Shown here: one piece after another, positions 54,731-62,718 of the stretch
Layout of the letters: each line of letters begins with the position of its first letter
Position numbering within the stretch: the first letter of the stretch is position 1
NCBI RefSeq assembly: GCF_023698535.1
Contig: NZ_JALJCL010000015.1
Span: forward strand, 41,049-105,048
Direction of reading: 5' to 3'
Source of the DNA: Halorientalis regularis
Lineage (GTDB): Archaea > Halobacteriota > Halobacteria > Halobacteriales > Haloarculaceae
DNA length: 64,000 nt
Made by a program: the position numbers and the translations under genes
Notes under the pieces: model-generated
The model's input: the letters and a program-made list of their open reading frames with translations, nothing else
Told to the model about the DNA's origin: nothing
Database searches by the model: none

Positions 54731-55915
54731 CTACCGATCCAGGGTGTCGGAATCGAAGTCTGACGGCTCGATGCCTGCGATTTCAGCGTGCATACCTTGA
54801 TCGCGCCACTCGCGGAATCGGTCACCAACCCAATCTTTCCGATAGGGGAAGTTGCCCTCTTCCGGATTGGCGATCTCTCGATAGCTCTTGTCGTGAATGG
54901 CAACTCCCCTAACCGCATCTCGGATTGATATTTGCCTTTCAGAGAATCTTTCGTCTGTGTCGGTCTCACTTTCTTCAACAGCGCCGCTCATGTCGAAGAC
55001 AGGCTCTTCGGTGGTGGAGAACCGTAGCCGACTCTTCTTGATGCCGTTGAACGTCGTCTGTGGCTTTGCCTGCTGAATCTCAGTGGCATCCACGAGTTCG
55101 TCCCCGTAGACTTCGAGACGCTTCTTCGCGGGCTTGTGAACGAACGCACCCGTCTGCGCGACGAGCCGGCGAAGATCCCGCGAGAGGTCGGTCACAGTCT
55201 GCCCGATGAAGCAGATACACCGCTTCGTGCCTGCGGGCGCGTCTCCCTTACGCACGAGCTTGAGCAACCGCGCGAGCGCCTGCGCTTTCTGTTGGTCGCC
55301 ACCGACACCGGTCAGTCCCTGGCCGGTCTCGTCGATCAAGAGATAGAAGTCGTCGGTCGACTCCTTGAACAGCGTCTCAACCTGTTTGTAGGTGTCGACG
55401 TATTCGACGTTCTCATTCCTATCTGCCGCTTTCTCGTGATTCGTGACGATGCGGCCGCGGGTGACCATGTGCCACTCGTCGGCCCCGGAGAAGGCCCAAT
55501 CTGTCTTCCCCGCACCCATCCCGCCGGTGACGAACAGGACCGAGGCTTCCGAGACGAGTGTGGAGTGCAACCAGCGGCGGTAGCTGCCGCTCTCGGCGTC
55601 TTTCTCGTGGTTGACCATGCCCACGGCGTACTGCATCTGGGAGACGTTCCCGGCTTCGACGGCTTCCGTGAGCGTGTCCGTGCCTTCGTTCCGGAGAACG
55701 GTTTGATACAGTTCGGACTCTTCGACGCTGTCGAGTCCCGCGTGGGCGTCCGGGTCGAACGCGGTCGCCAGCGTGTTCAAGAGTTCGCGGGCGTCCGCGT
55801 TCGGGACCAGGCCCGCGTGCGGGTGCGATTCTTCGACCGTGCCCTCGAGCACGTCCCCGCGCAGCTGCGCGGCCGAGTAGGTGACCTGTTCGCTCGCGCT
55901 ACTCCGGTCACTCAT
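54731..55915 (-). CDS. Pleolipovirus-type packaging or assembly ATPase (VP8-like)
   Basis: 394 residues from ATG 55915. Walker A is GGMGAGKTD (about 133-141) and Walker B is LLIDETGQG (about 191-199). Walker regions are followed by CICFIGQTVTDLSRDL, a sensor-like strand. Pleolipoviruses keep a related NTPase at the end of the structural block, in the same position as here. It may drive assembly or DNA transfer at the membrane; that is inferred. Confidence 0.7.
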   Translation of the reverse strand: MSDRSSASEQVTYSAAQLRGDVLEGTVEESHPHAGLVPNADARELLNTLATAFDPDAHAGLDSVEESELYQTVLRNEGTDTLTEAVEAGNVSQMQYAVGMVNHEKDAESGSYRRWLHSTLVSEASVLFVTGGMGAGKTDWAFSGADEWHMVTRGRIVTNHEKAADRNENVEYVDTYKQVETLFKESTDDFYLLIDETGQGLTGVGGDQQKAQALARLLKLVRKGDAPAGTKRCICFIGQTVTDLSRDLRRLVAQTGAFVHKPAKKRLEVYGDELVDATEIQQAKPQTTFNGIKKSRLRFSTTEEPVFDMSGAVEESETDTDERFSERQISIRDAVRGVAIHDKSYREIANPEEGNFPYRKDWVGDRFREWRDQGMHAEIAGIEPSDFDSDTLDR

Positions 55916-56066
55916 CGGTCTCACCTTTCAACTCGTCCCAGGCCAGGCGGTGGTGTTTCGGACAGAGGCGTTCGCCGTCCGGGCCATCGAGGAGTCGCAC
56001 CCGTTCGACCGTGCCGAGACGCGAGAGGTCCCGACAGCGGTCGCACTTCGACCGCGAGCCAATCAT
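55908..56066 (-). CDS. 52-residue zinc-finger microprotein between ORF7-like and ATPase genes
   Basis: KCDRCRDLSRLG and LCPKHHRLAW give a CxxC...CxxH zinc site. The stop (55908-55910) overlaps the ATPase start (ATGAGTGA), and the start lies 5 nt after the preceding gene, so the reading is tightly constrained. It is shorter than most gene finders report. Role unknown; small zinc proteins sit here in some related viruses. Confidence 0.6.
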   Translation of the reverse strand: MIGSRSKCDRCRDLSRLGTVERVRLLDGPDGERLCPKHHRLAWDELKGETDE

Positions 56067-56071
56067 GGGAC

Positions 56072-56854
56072 TCACGTCGGCTCACCTCCGTCTGTCGCGG
56101 CCGGTTGCTGGCCCGCGTTCGGGTTCTCGCCGGGTTTCGGGTCGGGTCCGAACTCAGCTCCGTCTTGATGCTCAGTCTGTCGCTGTTCGTCTCGCTCGCG
56201 CTCTTCGTCTTCTCGGAGGTTGTGGTCTCGCATGGCTTCGTCGACGGCGTCTTCAACACGCTCGCCGCGGTGGATCGCCGTGCCCTCGTACTGACTGACG
56301 AGGTCGTTCACGATATCCCGGACCGCGGTTCTGACGATACTGCCGACCTTCATCCGCATGGTGAGCCCTTCCTGTGCCTGCTGTTCCAGGGTCTCGCGAA
56401 TCTCGTCGATGCGCTCGCGTTCTTCGAGCAGTTCCAGGTCTGACGCCGAGCCGCGCCAGGTGCCCATGCACACGTCGTAATCCGGCCAGTACTGGCGGCA
56501 GGCGTAGGCGTCCGCGCTGGTCTTGAGCCGGTAGAGTTCACCCGTCTCGACTTCGAGGTGTTCCCACTTCTCCGGAGAGAGGTGATACAGCGCGAAGCCG
56601 TTGTCTCGCGCGTCGATGTCGACGAGATAGGTCCCCTCCGGTGAGTAGAGGTATTCGACGATCTTCATCGCAGGCGCGTAGCCGAGCGCGATTGCCGCGA
56701 GCGCGCCCACGGCGAACAGGCGCGGGCCGCGGGGAATCTCCGGAATCTCCGGCAGGCCGAACCACACGGCCAGCCCGACGGCGACGACGGTCGCGCTGCC
56801 GATCCACCAGCGGTAGGCCGTCAAGAGTTCGACGGCGGCTTCTCGTCGGTTCAT
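56072..56854 (-). CDS. Two-helix membrane protein of the structural block (ORF7-like)
   Basis: 260 residues from ATG 56854. WWIGSATVVAVGLAVWFG and LFAVGALAAIALGYAPAMK are helices (about 15-65). The long hydrophilic part that follows has a coiled-coil-like stretch (DLELLEERERIDEIRETLEQ) and an acidic, Gln-rich end. It overlaps the preceding gene by 4 nt (ATGA). Probably part of the viral envelope machinery. Confidence 0.6.
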   Translation of the reverse strand: MNRREAAVELLTAYRWWIGSATVVAVGLAVWFGLPEIPEIPRGPRLFAVGALAAIALGYAPAMKIVEYLYSPEGTYLVDIDARDNGFALYHLSPEKWEHLEVETGELYRLKTSADAYACRQYWPDYDVCMGTWRGSASDLELLEERERIDEIRETLEQQAQEGLTMRMKVGSIVRTAVRDIVNDLVSQYEGTAIHRGERVEDAVDEAMRDHNLREDEERERDEQRQTEHQDGAEFGPDPKPGENPNAGQQPAATDGGEPT

Positions 56855-57420
56855 AGGACGCGCGTCACCTCCCCTTTCTCCGAGCGGACGCGATAGACCG
56901 CGGTGCCGGTGATGACCAGCAGGCCACCCACGAACCCGGAGAGGCCGGCGATTTGCGTGTCCGCCCACGTCGGATCACCACGGAACAGGTGGCTGTCGGA
57001 CTCCCCGATTCGGTGGGGGACCGCGTAGCGGGTGTTGGCGGTGACGACGGTCACCCCGACAAACTGCCCCTGCCGGGTGACCGGCATCTCCATAGTGTGA
57101 CGGCCCTCGATGACTTTCGTCTTCGAGGGCAGCTGGCCGCCGTTCCGAAACGCGCCCGCATCGTAGAGGGTGACCGCCTGCGGGCCGTCGGCCTGGAAGG
57201 TGAGCGAAAGGGTGCCGTTCCCGCCGTCTTCCGCGGGCTCGTAGCTTGTGTTGACGAGCGTCAGCCCGTCGGTGATGACTTCGCCGCCGGTCTGGTTGGT
57301 CGCGTTCTGTGCTGTCGTCTGCCCGGCTGCCGTCGCGGTCCCGGCCATCAGCAGCGCGCCGGTCGCGCCGATGACCACGACTGCGAACAGCAACCCGGTT
57401 GCCATGTCTCTGAATCTCAT
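56851..57420 (-). CDS. Secreted or anchored virion-type protein (ORF6-like)
   Basis: 189 residues. A signal-like helix (about 5-28; LLFAVVVIGATGALLMAG) precedes a beta-rich external domain and a C-terminal helix (FVGGLLVITGTAVYRV, about 160-178). N-glycosylation-like sites (NAT, NQT, NTS, NGT) occur in the first third. The position between spike and ORF7-like genes fits the pleolipovirus order. Confidence 0.6.
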   Translation of the reverse strand: MRFRDMATGLLFAVVVIGATGALLMAGTATAAGQTTAQNATNQTGGEVITDGLTLVNTSYEPAEDGGNGTLSLTFQADGPQAVTLYDAGAFRNGGQLPSKTKVIEGRHTMEMPVTRQGQFVGVTVVTANTRYAVPHRIGESDSHLFRGDPTWADTQIAGLSGFVGGLLVITGTAVYRVRSEKGEVTRVL

Positions 57421-57442
57421 AGGTCTGAAAAGAGTGGTTTCG

Positions 57443-58951
57443 TCAGTTGCGGGTGACGAGTCCGAGAACGACGATAGCGCCGAGTGCTACCACGAGGCCC
57501 CCGCCTCCGAACGGCAGTGAGTCCCTGAGGGGGCCAAAGAGGCCCCCAGTACCACTCTTCGCGTTCTCCTCAATGCGTTGCTCCCGGGCTTCGAGGTCTG
57601 CCCTCAAGGCCATCACGTCCTCGTGCATCTGCTTGAACTTCGAGAGGTTCGTTGTCGAGTAGTCCGGTCTGTCGTAGGTGATTTGCTCGCCGTCCTCGTA
57701 GCTCCCGCCGTCGATCCGGTCCGCGGAGAGGATGGTAAACCGACCGTCGAGGGAGCGCGGCCCCTCGTTGGTCGCCATGAACACGTCGCCGTTGATATTG
57801 GACGTGTTGTAGGTCGATCCGACCGCGTAGCCGCTCGCGTTCGCCGGGTCGGCTTGCGCCATGAGCGTGCCGTTGTAGACCGCTCCCGTCGTCTCGTCGC
57901 GAACCTCCATACGTTCGAGGTTCGAGACGTTGGCCGGTGGCGAGATACCGAGCGCCGTGAGGGAGCGGGTCGCCCACGTCGAGCCGTTCGCCGTGGGGTC
58001 CATCTCCCGAGCGCCGAGGTACGGGTCCACGAGGTCTTCCGAATCAATCATACCGGCCTCCCACTTCGGATACGTCTGATTGACGAACGTATCCATGTGG
58101 GTCTTCTCCGAGTTAGCCTGATCCTTGATTTTCTGCCACGTAGACTCCATGTCTCCGGAGTTCAGGAGTCGGGTGGTGTTTTCCTCTTGGATCGGGTGGT
58201 ATTGGGTGGCGTCCGGGGAGTAGACCAGCGTGTTGATGTAGTTATCATCAGTGTAGGTCTTGTGCGGGCCGATGATGATTCCGCCGAATCCGTCACTGGC
58301 GTTGATTACGGGAATATCCGCCGTAGACCCGTTGATGAGGGTGATAGAACGGTTTTCGGTCTTGAGCCACTCACGGTATTTGTTGGTGCCGGTCGCGCGT
58401 TCGCTTCGTACCACCTGATCGGCGCTAAGACCAGACTCAGACGCCGCGGAATTGTAGATGCGTTCGACGGTCCGCATCGTCGGGCCAAGTTGGCGCGCGT
58501 AATTTACCTGTTTTTGGCTATAGTAGTCTTCTATCGCCTGATCTGCGGCAAATCTCGTCTGCGACTCGGTGGAGCCGTTCGACAGGGCGCGGACAACCGC
58601 GTTCTTGCCTTCGATCCTACTAATCGTCCGCGTGTCCTCGAAGTAGTTGCTATACGTGAGGTTGCGGGCCTGCTCGGCCTCGGTTGCCGTGAGAGCGGCA
58701 GAATATAGCTCGGTGTGGACCTGTTGGGCTTCGACGCCCTCAGCTGGGTCTACGTCGGGCTCCCCGAACTTGCAGTCTGTGAATCCTGACCCGAGGCTCC
58801 ATGTGACCGCCACGATGTACTTGTCCACGGCACCACAGTCTCTCGGCTCTTCGAACATCTGAGCGGATGCCGTCCCGACTGGCGCGACCGCCGTCGAGAC
58901 GAGCAGGACCGCGAGCAGCCCGGCGAGCGCGCGTCTGATTGATTCCCGCAT
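57443..58951 (-). CDS. Pleolipovirus-type spike protein (VP4-like)
   Basis: 502 residues. The signal peptide is cleaved near GTASA-Q (31), two cysteines follow early (PRDCGAVDK and FTDCKFGE), then a long external domain with many N-glycosylation sites. A coiled coil (about 445-470; MHEDVMALRADLEAREQRIE) leads to a membrane anchor (GGGGLVVALGAIVVLGLVT). This is the layout of pleolipovirus spikes, which bind the host and fuse membranes. The domain order is certain; the family assignment is by architecture and gene order. Confidence 0.78.
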   Translation of the reverse strand: MRESIRRALAGLLAVLLVSTAVAPVGTASAQMFEEPRDCGAVDKYIVAVTWSLGSGFTDCKFGEPDVDPAEGVEAQQVHTELYSAALTATEAEQARNLTYSNYFEDTRTISRIEGKNAVVRALSNGSTESQTRFAADQAIEDYYSQKQVNYARQLGPTMRTVERIYNSAASESGLSADQVVRSERATGTNKYREWLKTENRSITLINGSTADIPVINASDGFGGIIIGPHKTYTDDNYINTLVYSPDATQYHPIQEENTTRLLNSGDMESTWQKIKDQANSEKTHMDTFVNQTYPKWEAGMIDSEDLVDPYLGAREMDPTANGSTWATRSLTALGISPPANVSNLERMEVRDETTGAVYNGTLMAQADPANASGYAVGSTYNTSNINGDVFMATNEGPRSLDGRFTILSADRIDGGSYEDGEQITYDRPDYSTTNLSKFKQMHEDVMALRADLEAREQRIEENAKSGTGGLFGPLRDSLPFGGGGLVVALGAIVVLGLVTRN

Positions 58952-58955
58952 CTGG

Positions 58956-59345
58956 TCACCCCATGTAGGAAAGGCTGTAGTAGCCGCCGGCCTGGATGAC
59001 GATCGCGATGATGCCGGGGATCGTTTCGCCGAGGAATGCGTTCAACAACGGTGCGAAGGGTGGGACGATGACGAGCGCGAAGGTGGTGACGACGAGCCAC
59101 AGCTGAAGCGGCTGGGGACCGCTCTTGTCGCCGCGGTTAGTGGCGTAGGCGACCAGCAAGATCAGAAGCGAGAGGATGCCCGCATAGCTGATCTCGGTCG
59201 CGTAGCCGTCCGCGCTGAATGAGAGGGCTGTACTTGCGAGGTCGAACCCGAGTGGCGTGAACCCGATCAGTCCGAGTGACACCGCGCTGAAAAGCACGAA
59301 GAACGGACTGAGTACCGAATCCGGAATGTCGAATTTGCCTTCCAT
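58956..59345 (-). CDS. Internal membrane protein of the envelope (VP3-like)
   Basis: 129 residues with about four helices (from FFVLFSAVSLGLIGFTPLG to GIIAIVIQAGGYYSLSYMG). Size, helix number and position before the spike fit VP3, the second main protein of pleolipovirus membranes. The 4-nt gap to the spike start suggests joint expression. Confidence 0.65.
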   Translation of the reverse strand: MEGKFDIPDSVLSPFFVLFSAVSLGLIGFTPLGFDLASTALSFSADGYATEISYAGILSLLILLVAYATNRGDKSGPQPLQLWLVVTTFALVIVPPFAPLLNAFLGETIPGIIAIVIQAGGYYSLSYMG

Positions 59346-59459
59346 TGGTCAGAACGTCGCCGGAGAGGCGACAGACTGACCGAGGAATATTCTAGATTTA
59401 AGATACGGGAATAGGGTGAAAGTGAAACGTCGATTTCGGTAGATAGCAGGCCGCTATTG

Positions 59460-60253
59460 AATGTTCGATTCTACTAACGGAACCAAACATTCTAGGAGTT
59501 CGAACACGTGTCTCTTTATATGGGCACTACCCAGTCAACCGGCCGAGATACGAACTCGAACATTCGGTGGCTCAAGCCCGGCCAGGTCGAAGCCATGCGG
59601 GACTCCGCCTACGAAGGTCGGCACGGTCCCCGCGACGACGCGATAGTCACGGTTCTCTACGATACCGGGCTTCGCCGGTCGGAGCTGGCGGCGGTCGACC
59701 GGGCGATGCTCGATCTCGACGCCGGGGAGTTGCGGATTCCCGCCGAGATTCAGAAGGACTACCCCAACGACAACAGTCCGAGTGTGGCGACCTTCGAGCT
59801 GGACCAGAGTGGCGACCTTCGGACGGTCCGGACACTCCGGGCGTACCTCTCGGCTCGCGACGACAGCAGTCCGGCGCTGTTCCCCTCACGGAAGGCCGAC
59901 CGGATGACTGGGAAAGGCATCAACGACGTGGTCAAGCGGCTGGCAGAACGCGCGGGCGTTGAACCCTACGCCTACCGGGGGCGTGGTGTGCCGGCGGACG
60001 TGAGCGCCCACACGCTCCGGCACTCGGTCGCGTGGCGGATGCTTCGAGACGATGAGGGGAACAGTCTCTACGATGTCCGGAATCGGCTTCGCCATGCGAC
60101 GATACTGACGACAGAACGGAAGTACGACCACTTTGAGACGATATAGACTCTCTACTGCTATGTAATGGCCCGCTAAACCTGTCTGAAACGCCGTCTTACA
60201 TGTTGCTAGAATACCCCGAACATTTAAGCAAACAGAACATCACGATCATTCTA
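59460..60253. repeat. Inverted motifs flanking the short tyrosine recombinase
   Basis: Left: AATGTTCG-ATTCTA at 59460-59473. Right, on the other strand: AATGTTCG, then GGGT, then ATTCTA, at 60207-60224. Extra copies of ATTCTA (59489, 60247) and of CGAACATT (59557) lie nearby. The two full copies face each other across the recombinase gene. They may be recombination sites or regulator sites. Confidence 0.45.
59520..60146 (+). CDS. Short tyrosine recombinase (XerC/D catalytic domain only)
   Basis: 208 residues from ATG 59520 (GTG 59508 is also possible; TCTTTATA overlaps this region). The catalytic set is present: the Arg of TGLRRSELAAVD (about 53), the His-x-x-Arg of HTLRHSVAWRML (about 168-171), the later His, and the Tyr of ERKYDHFETI. 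The N-terminal core-binding domain of integrases is absent. It is not beside an att site, unlike the integrase at 62715, so its targets are probably internal. Confidence 0.72.
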   Translation: MGTTQSTGRDTNSNIRWLKPGQVEAMRDSAYEGRHGPRDDAIVTVLYDTGLRRSELAAVDRAMLDLDAGELRIPAEIQKDYPNDNSPSVATFELDQSGDLRTVRTLRAYLSARDDSSPALFPSRKADRMTGKGINDVVKRLAERAGVEPYAYRGRGVPADVSAHTLRHSVAWRMLRDDEGNSLYDVRNRLRHATILTTERKYDHFETI

Positions 60254-60286
60254 ACACCTGGCAGTGCGGACAAGGAGGGAAGGCCT

Positions 60287-60330
60287 GGGGCCTCAGACCC
60301 CACCTGGCCACTAGGGGATACGACTCCCTA
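60287..60330 (+). promoter_or_regulatory. Hairpins in the pilin leader
   Basis: GGGG (60287-60290) pairs with CCCC (60298-60301) inside a GGCCTGG...CCTGGCC setting, and TAGGG (60312-60316) pairs with CCCTA (60326-60330). They lie 46-90 nt before the pilin ATG. The 60147-60286 gap before them is AT-rich, without a gene. Confidence 0.4.
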
Positions 60331-60375
60331 CCCGCTTGAGCGTTGCGTCCGCGCTGAAGGTGTGGTGTTACAACC

Positions 60376-60912
60376 ATGCAAATCAAGAAATTGCTACAGG
60401 AAGACGACGCGGTCAGTCCGGTCATCGGCGTGATCCTGATGGTCGCGATCACGGTGATCTTGGCCGCTGTCATTGCATCGTTCGTCCTCGGACTTGGAGG
60501 GAGCCAACAGTCAACACCCACGGCCTCGTTCTCATGGGAATACGAGGCGGGTGCAGGTCAAACAGCGGTAGATAGCGATTCTCTGGATGGCCTTGCAACG
60601 ATCTCCCACGACGGCGGTGACTCCATTCCTGCGAAGGAGCTGTATGTACGTGGAGATGGATTGATAGATGAAACGGATAGCTCGGTCAGTGCCGAAGTAA
60701 ATGATGATGCAGACACTATCCAATTCACGTCAAACAACCAGCAGTGGCCAGAAGAAAATGCGACTGGCTCAATGGGAGAGCGGAGTGCAGTTGTTGGCGG
60801 CAATTCCGCTGCTGCGTTAGTCTCCAGCGACTTCGAACTGTCGCTCGTCTGGGAACCGTCTGAAGGCGACACGTCGGCCACGCTCTCCGAAGAGACTGGT
60901 CCCGACGCCTAA
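60376..60912 (+). CDS. Type IV pilin-like protein carried by the provirus
   Basis: 178 residues. The N-terminus has the haloarchaeal class III signal: [20 protein letters not shown], with the hydrophobic helix running to FVLGLGG (about 42). The mature part is Asp/Ser-rich and beta-like, typical of archaeal pilins processed by PibD. Pilins are surface adhesins or virus receptors in haloarchaea. A pilin inside a virus is unusual. Its codon use is more AT-rich than the surroundings, hinting at separate acquisition. Confidence 0.75.
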   Translation: MQIKKLLQEDDAVSPVIGVILMVAITVILAAVIASFVLGLGGSQQSTPTASFSWEYEAGAGQTAVDSDSLDGLATISHDGGDSIPAKELYVRGDGLIDETDSSVSAEVNDDADTIQFTSNNQQWPEENATGSMGERSAVVGGNSAAALVSSDFELSLVWEPSEGDTSATLSEETGPDA

Positions 60913-60932
60913 TTCCTCGAGAATTTCTTTTT

Positions 60933-61370
60933 ATGGAGCGCACGCAACCCAACGTTGAGTATCTACAAGAGCATGGGCCGGCGACACTCGAAGAACTGCC
61001 AGGCAGTCAGATCACGACACACAACAAGATGGAGGGTGTGACGACGTTCGATCCACATACGGGCGCGTTTGGCCGGCAGTCGACGCAGGTGTATTATCTC
61101 TTCGAAGACCACGACCCTGCGGCAGTAGTGGCGCGGTGGCTGAAAGCCAACGAGTCCCAATTGGAGGATACGCCACGTCGGATCATTGTGCGGACGGCTG
61201 GGTCTGTCTCGGACGAGTTCGGTGATGCCGCTCGTGAGCTACTGCCCGAAGAGGGAGAGGACAGCCCATTTAGCCACGGTGAAATCACAGAAACTGAGTG
61301 TCCTCGGTGTGAGGACTGGTCGGGTCCCAGTAACCGACTCGCGAAGCACTTGACCGAGTGCGAAGGGTAA
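60933..61370 (+). CDS. Uncharacterised provirus protein with C-terminal zinc-finger motif
   Basis: 145 residues. No catalytic motif in the first 110 residues. TECPRCEDWSGPSNRLAKHL (about 122-141) then a further Cys gives a C2HC zinc finger. A TTTTTAT box lies 8-20 nt before the ATG. It may bind nucleic acid. Confidence 0.5.
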   Translation: MERTQPNVEYLQEHGPATLEELPGSQITTHNKMEGVTTFDPHTGAFGRQSTQVYYLFEDHDPAAVVARWLKANESQLEDTPRRIIVRTAGSVSDEFGDAARELLPEEGEDSPFSHGEITETECPRCEDWSGPSNRLAKHLTECEG

Positions 61371-61381
61371 CAGGGGATTGA

Positions 61382-61687
61382 CTACCACCGAGGAAGTACC
61401 TGCGGCGAGGGAGAGGGCTTTTGAAGGGTCCCGGCATCGAGCTGGCCGTCGAGATACTGAATGCCGCGGCTGGCAATCTCGTAGTGGACGAGTTGTTTGG
61501 TGAAGGGTTCGATCATTTCGACTTTGGCGAGCATTCGGCAGCGCTCGCGAACGCGGCCGATGGAAGCGAACAGCGAGACTTTCCGGGTGATGTAGTCGGG
61601 AGCGGACCAGCCTTCCGACCGGAGTATTTCGAGGATTCGTTCATCGAGGGGGACCATCCAGGGGGCGGGCGAGCGAGTCGAACTCAT
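61382..61687 (-). CDS. PhiH1-like repressor, shorter copy
   Basis: 101 residues. WMVPLDERILEILRSEGWSA begins the winged helix, followed by VRERCRMLAKVEMIEPFTKQ. This family includes the repressor of halovirus PhiH1 and is linked to lysogeny. The start is 4 nt from the stop of the upstream repressor gene, so both are read from the same operator region. Confidence 0.65.
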   Translation of the reverse strand: MSSTRSPAPWMVPLDERILEILRSEGWSAPDYITRKVSLFASIGRVRERCRMLAKVEMIEPFTKQLVHYEIASRGIQYLDGQLDAGTLQKPSPSPQVLPRW

Positions 61688-61690
61688 GTG

Positions 61691-62026
61691 TCACCCGTTA
61701 ATGCTGGGGTCGGAGGCGGCACCGCCCGACTCTTCTTTGTCGCTCGAACTACCGCCACCGTTGATGTAGCGCTCCTTTTCGGCGTCGTACTTTCCTTCCA
61801 GATATGCTTCCCCTTCGTCAGTGATTACGTAGACTCCGTCGCCGATCTTACGAAGTAGGCCATATTCCGCGAGCTTTCTACATCTACGGCCAATCTGGGT
61901 TCTTCCGACGTGGATATTGTCCGAATCCTTGAGATTCGCGACCTTCCCGATTTTGTCGTCATCGGCCCGGATTATCTCAAGTATCCGGTCGTCCCAAATT
62001 GTCATCCATGACCCGGATTGTCTCAT
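61691..62026 (-). CDS. PhiH1-like repressor
   Basis: 111 residues from ATG 62026. SWMTIWDDRILEIIRADDDK, IGRRCRKLAEYGLLRKIGDG and VYVITDEGEAYLEGKYDAEK form the winged helix seen in halovirus repressors. The tail is Ser/Glu/Gly-rich. Its start codon lies inside a perfect inverted repeat, which fits self-repression. Confidence 0.7.
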   Translation of the reverse strand: MRQSGSWMTIWDDRILEIIRADDDKIGKVANLKDSDNIHVGRTQIGRRCRKLAEYGLLRKIGDGVYVITDEGEAYLEGKYDAEKERYINGGGSSSDKEESGGAASDPSING

Positions 62027-62040
62027 ACCGAAAGTATGAG
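62022..62040. promoter_or_regulatory. Palindromic operator over the repressor start
   Basis: CTCATAC (62022-62028) pairs perfectly with GTATGAG (62034-62040) around CGAAA and contains the repressor ATG. A second palindrome, GTGCAT-TT-ATGCAC, lies at 62106-62119 in the AT-rich divergent region, which otherwise holds no gene (62041-62239). Confidence 0.5.
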
Positions 62041-62239
62041 TCCGATATATGATTATCCCGTCGGTATGGCTATTATATACCCAAAATCGCTAATAATGTC
62101 AAGCAGTGCATTTATGCACAATCGACCATTTGGTGTGAGTACGAAGCTACCGACGTAGGTTGTTGATGACTCTCCTCGGTTCGTGATGCCGGGGCCGTGC
62201 TGGAACCACGGCCCCTAACGGTGGCTTCGCTGCGCAACC

Positions 62240-62428
62240 ATGAGCGAAACAACCACTACGGGACTGATGCCCCGTTCGAACGGAGAGGAACCGCTGTCGA
62301 ATAATCGTGACGGTGGCCGATGCCTCGGGTGCGGTGCCGAGGCTGACGGCTACTGTGCCGTTCTGGAAGCGCCGACGTGTCGGCTCTGTGCGTACATGGT
62401 GCGCGAGACGGCCGGAGGTGGCAGATGA
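62240..62428 (+). CDS. Zinc-finger microprotein of the provirus, 62 residues
   Basis: CLGCGAEADGYCAVLEAPTC and then CRLC suggest one zinc site with four or more cysteines. The first half is Thr/Asn-rich. It overlaps the next gene by 4 nt. Confidence 0.5.
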   Translation: MSETTTTGLMPRSNGEEPLSNNRDGGRCLGCGAEADGYCAVLEAPTCRLCAYMVRETAGGGR

Positions 62429-62718
62429 GTTCCGAGACGCGCGGCATCTGTGGCGCGGAGTGTCGGGACGGATCGGCTTGTCAGCACCCGGCGGGCTCGT
62501 GCCCGGTGCCGGATCACGACGAGTCCGATGAGCGACCAGCTGGCCCTACCACCCGCAACCGGGTGCGGTGTCCGGAGTGTGGTTATTCGGATCGATTCCG
62601 GTCGAAAGCGGACGCGATTCGGAAGCAGAAGACGGGGTGCCCGCAGTGCGGTTGTGGTGTGGGCGTGTCGAAGGTCCGAGCCGATCCCGATAACCAGCCT
62701 CTCGTCACTGACGCATGA
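62425..62718 (+). CDS. Double zinc-ribbon protein of the provirus
   Basis: 97 residues. GICGAECRDGSACQHPAGSC resembles a small cysteine-rich box seen in some haloarchaeal proteins. Then CPECG and CPQCGCG (about 49-72) make a classic zinc ribbon. It overlaps the integrase start as ATGA. It could be an accessory protein of the integrase, as SNJ2 integration uses two small neighbouring proteins; that is inference. Confidence 0.55.
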   Translation: MSSETRGICGAECRDGSACQHPAGSCPVPDHDESDERPAGPTTRNRVRCPECGYSDRFRSKADAIRKQKTGCPQCGCGVGVSKVRADPDNQPLVTDA

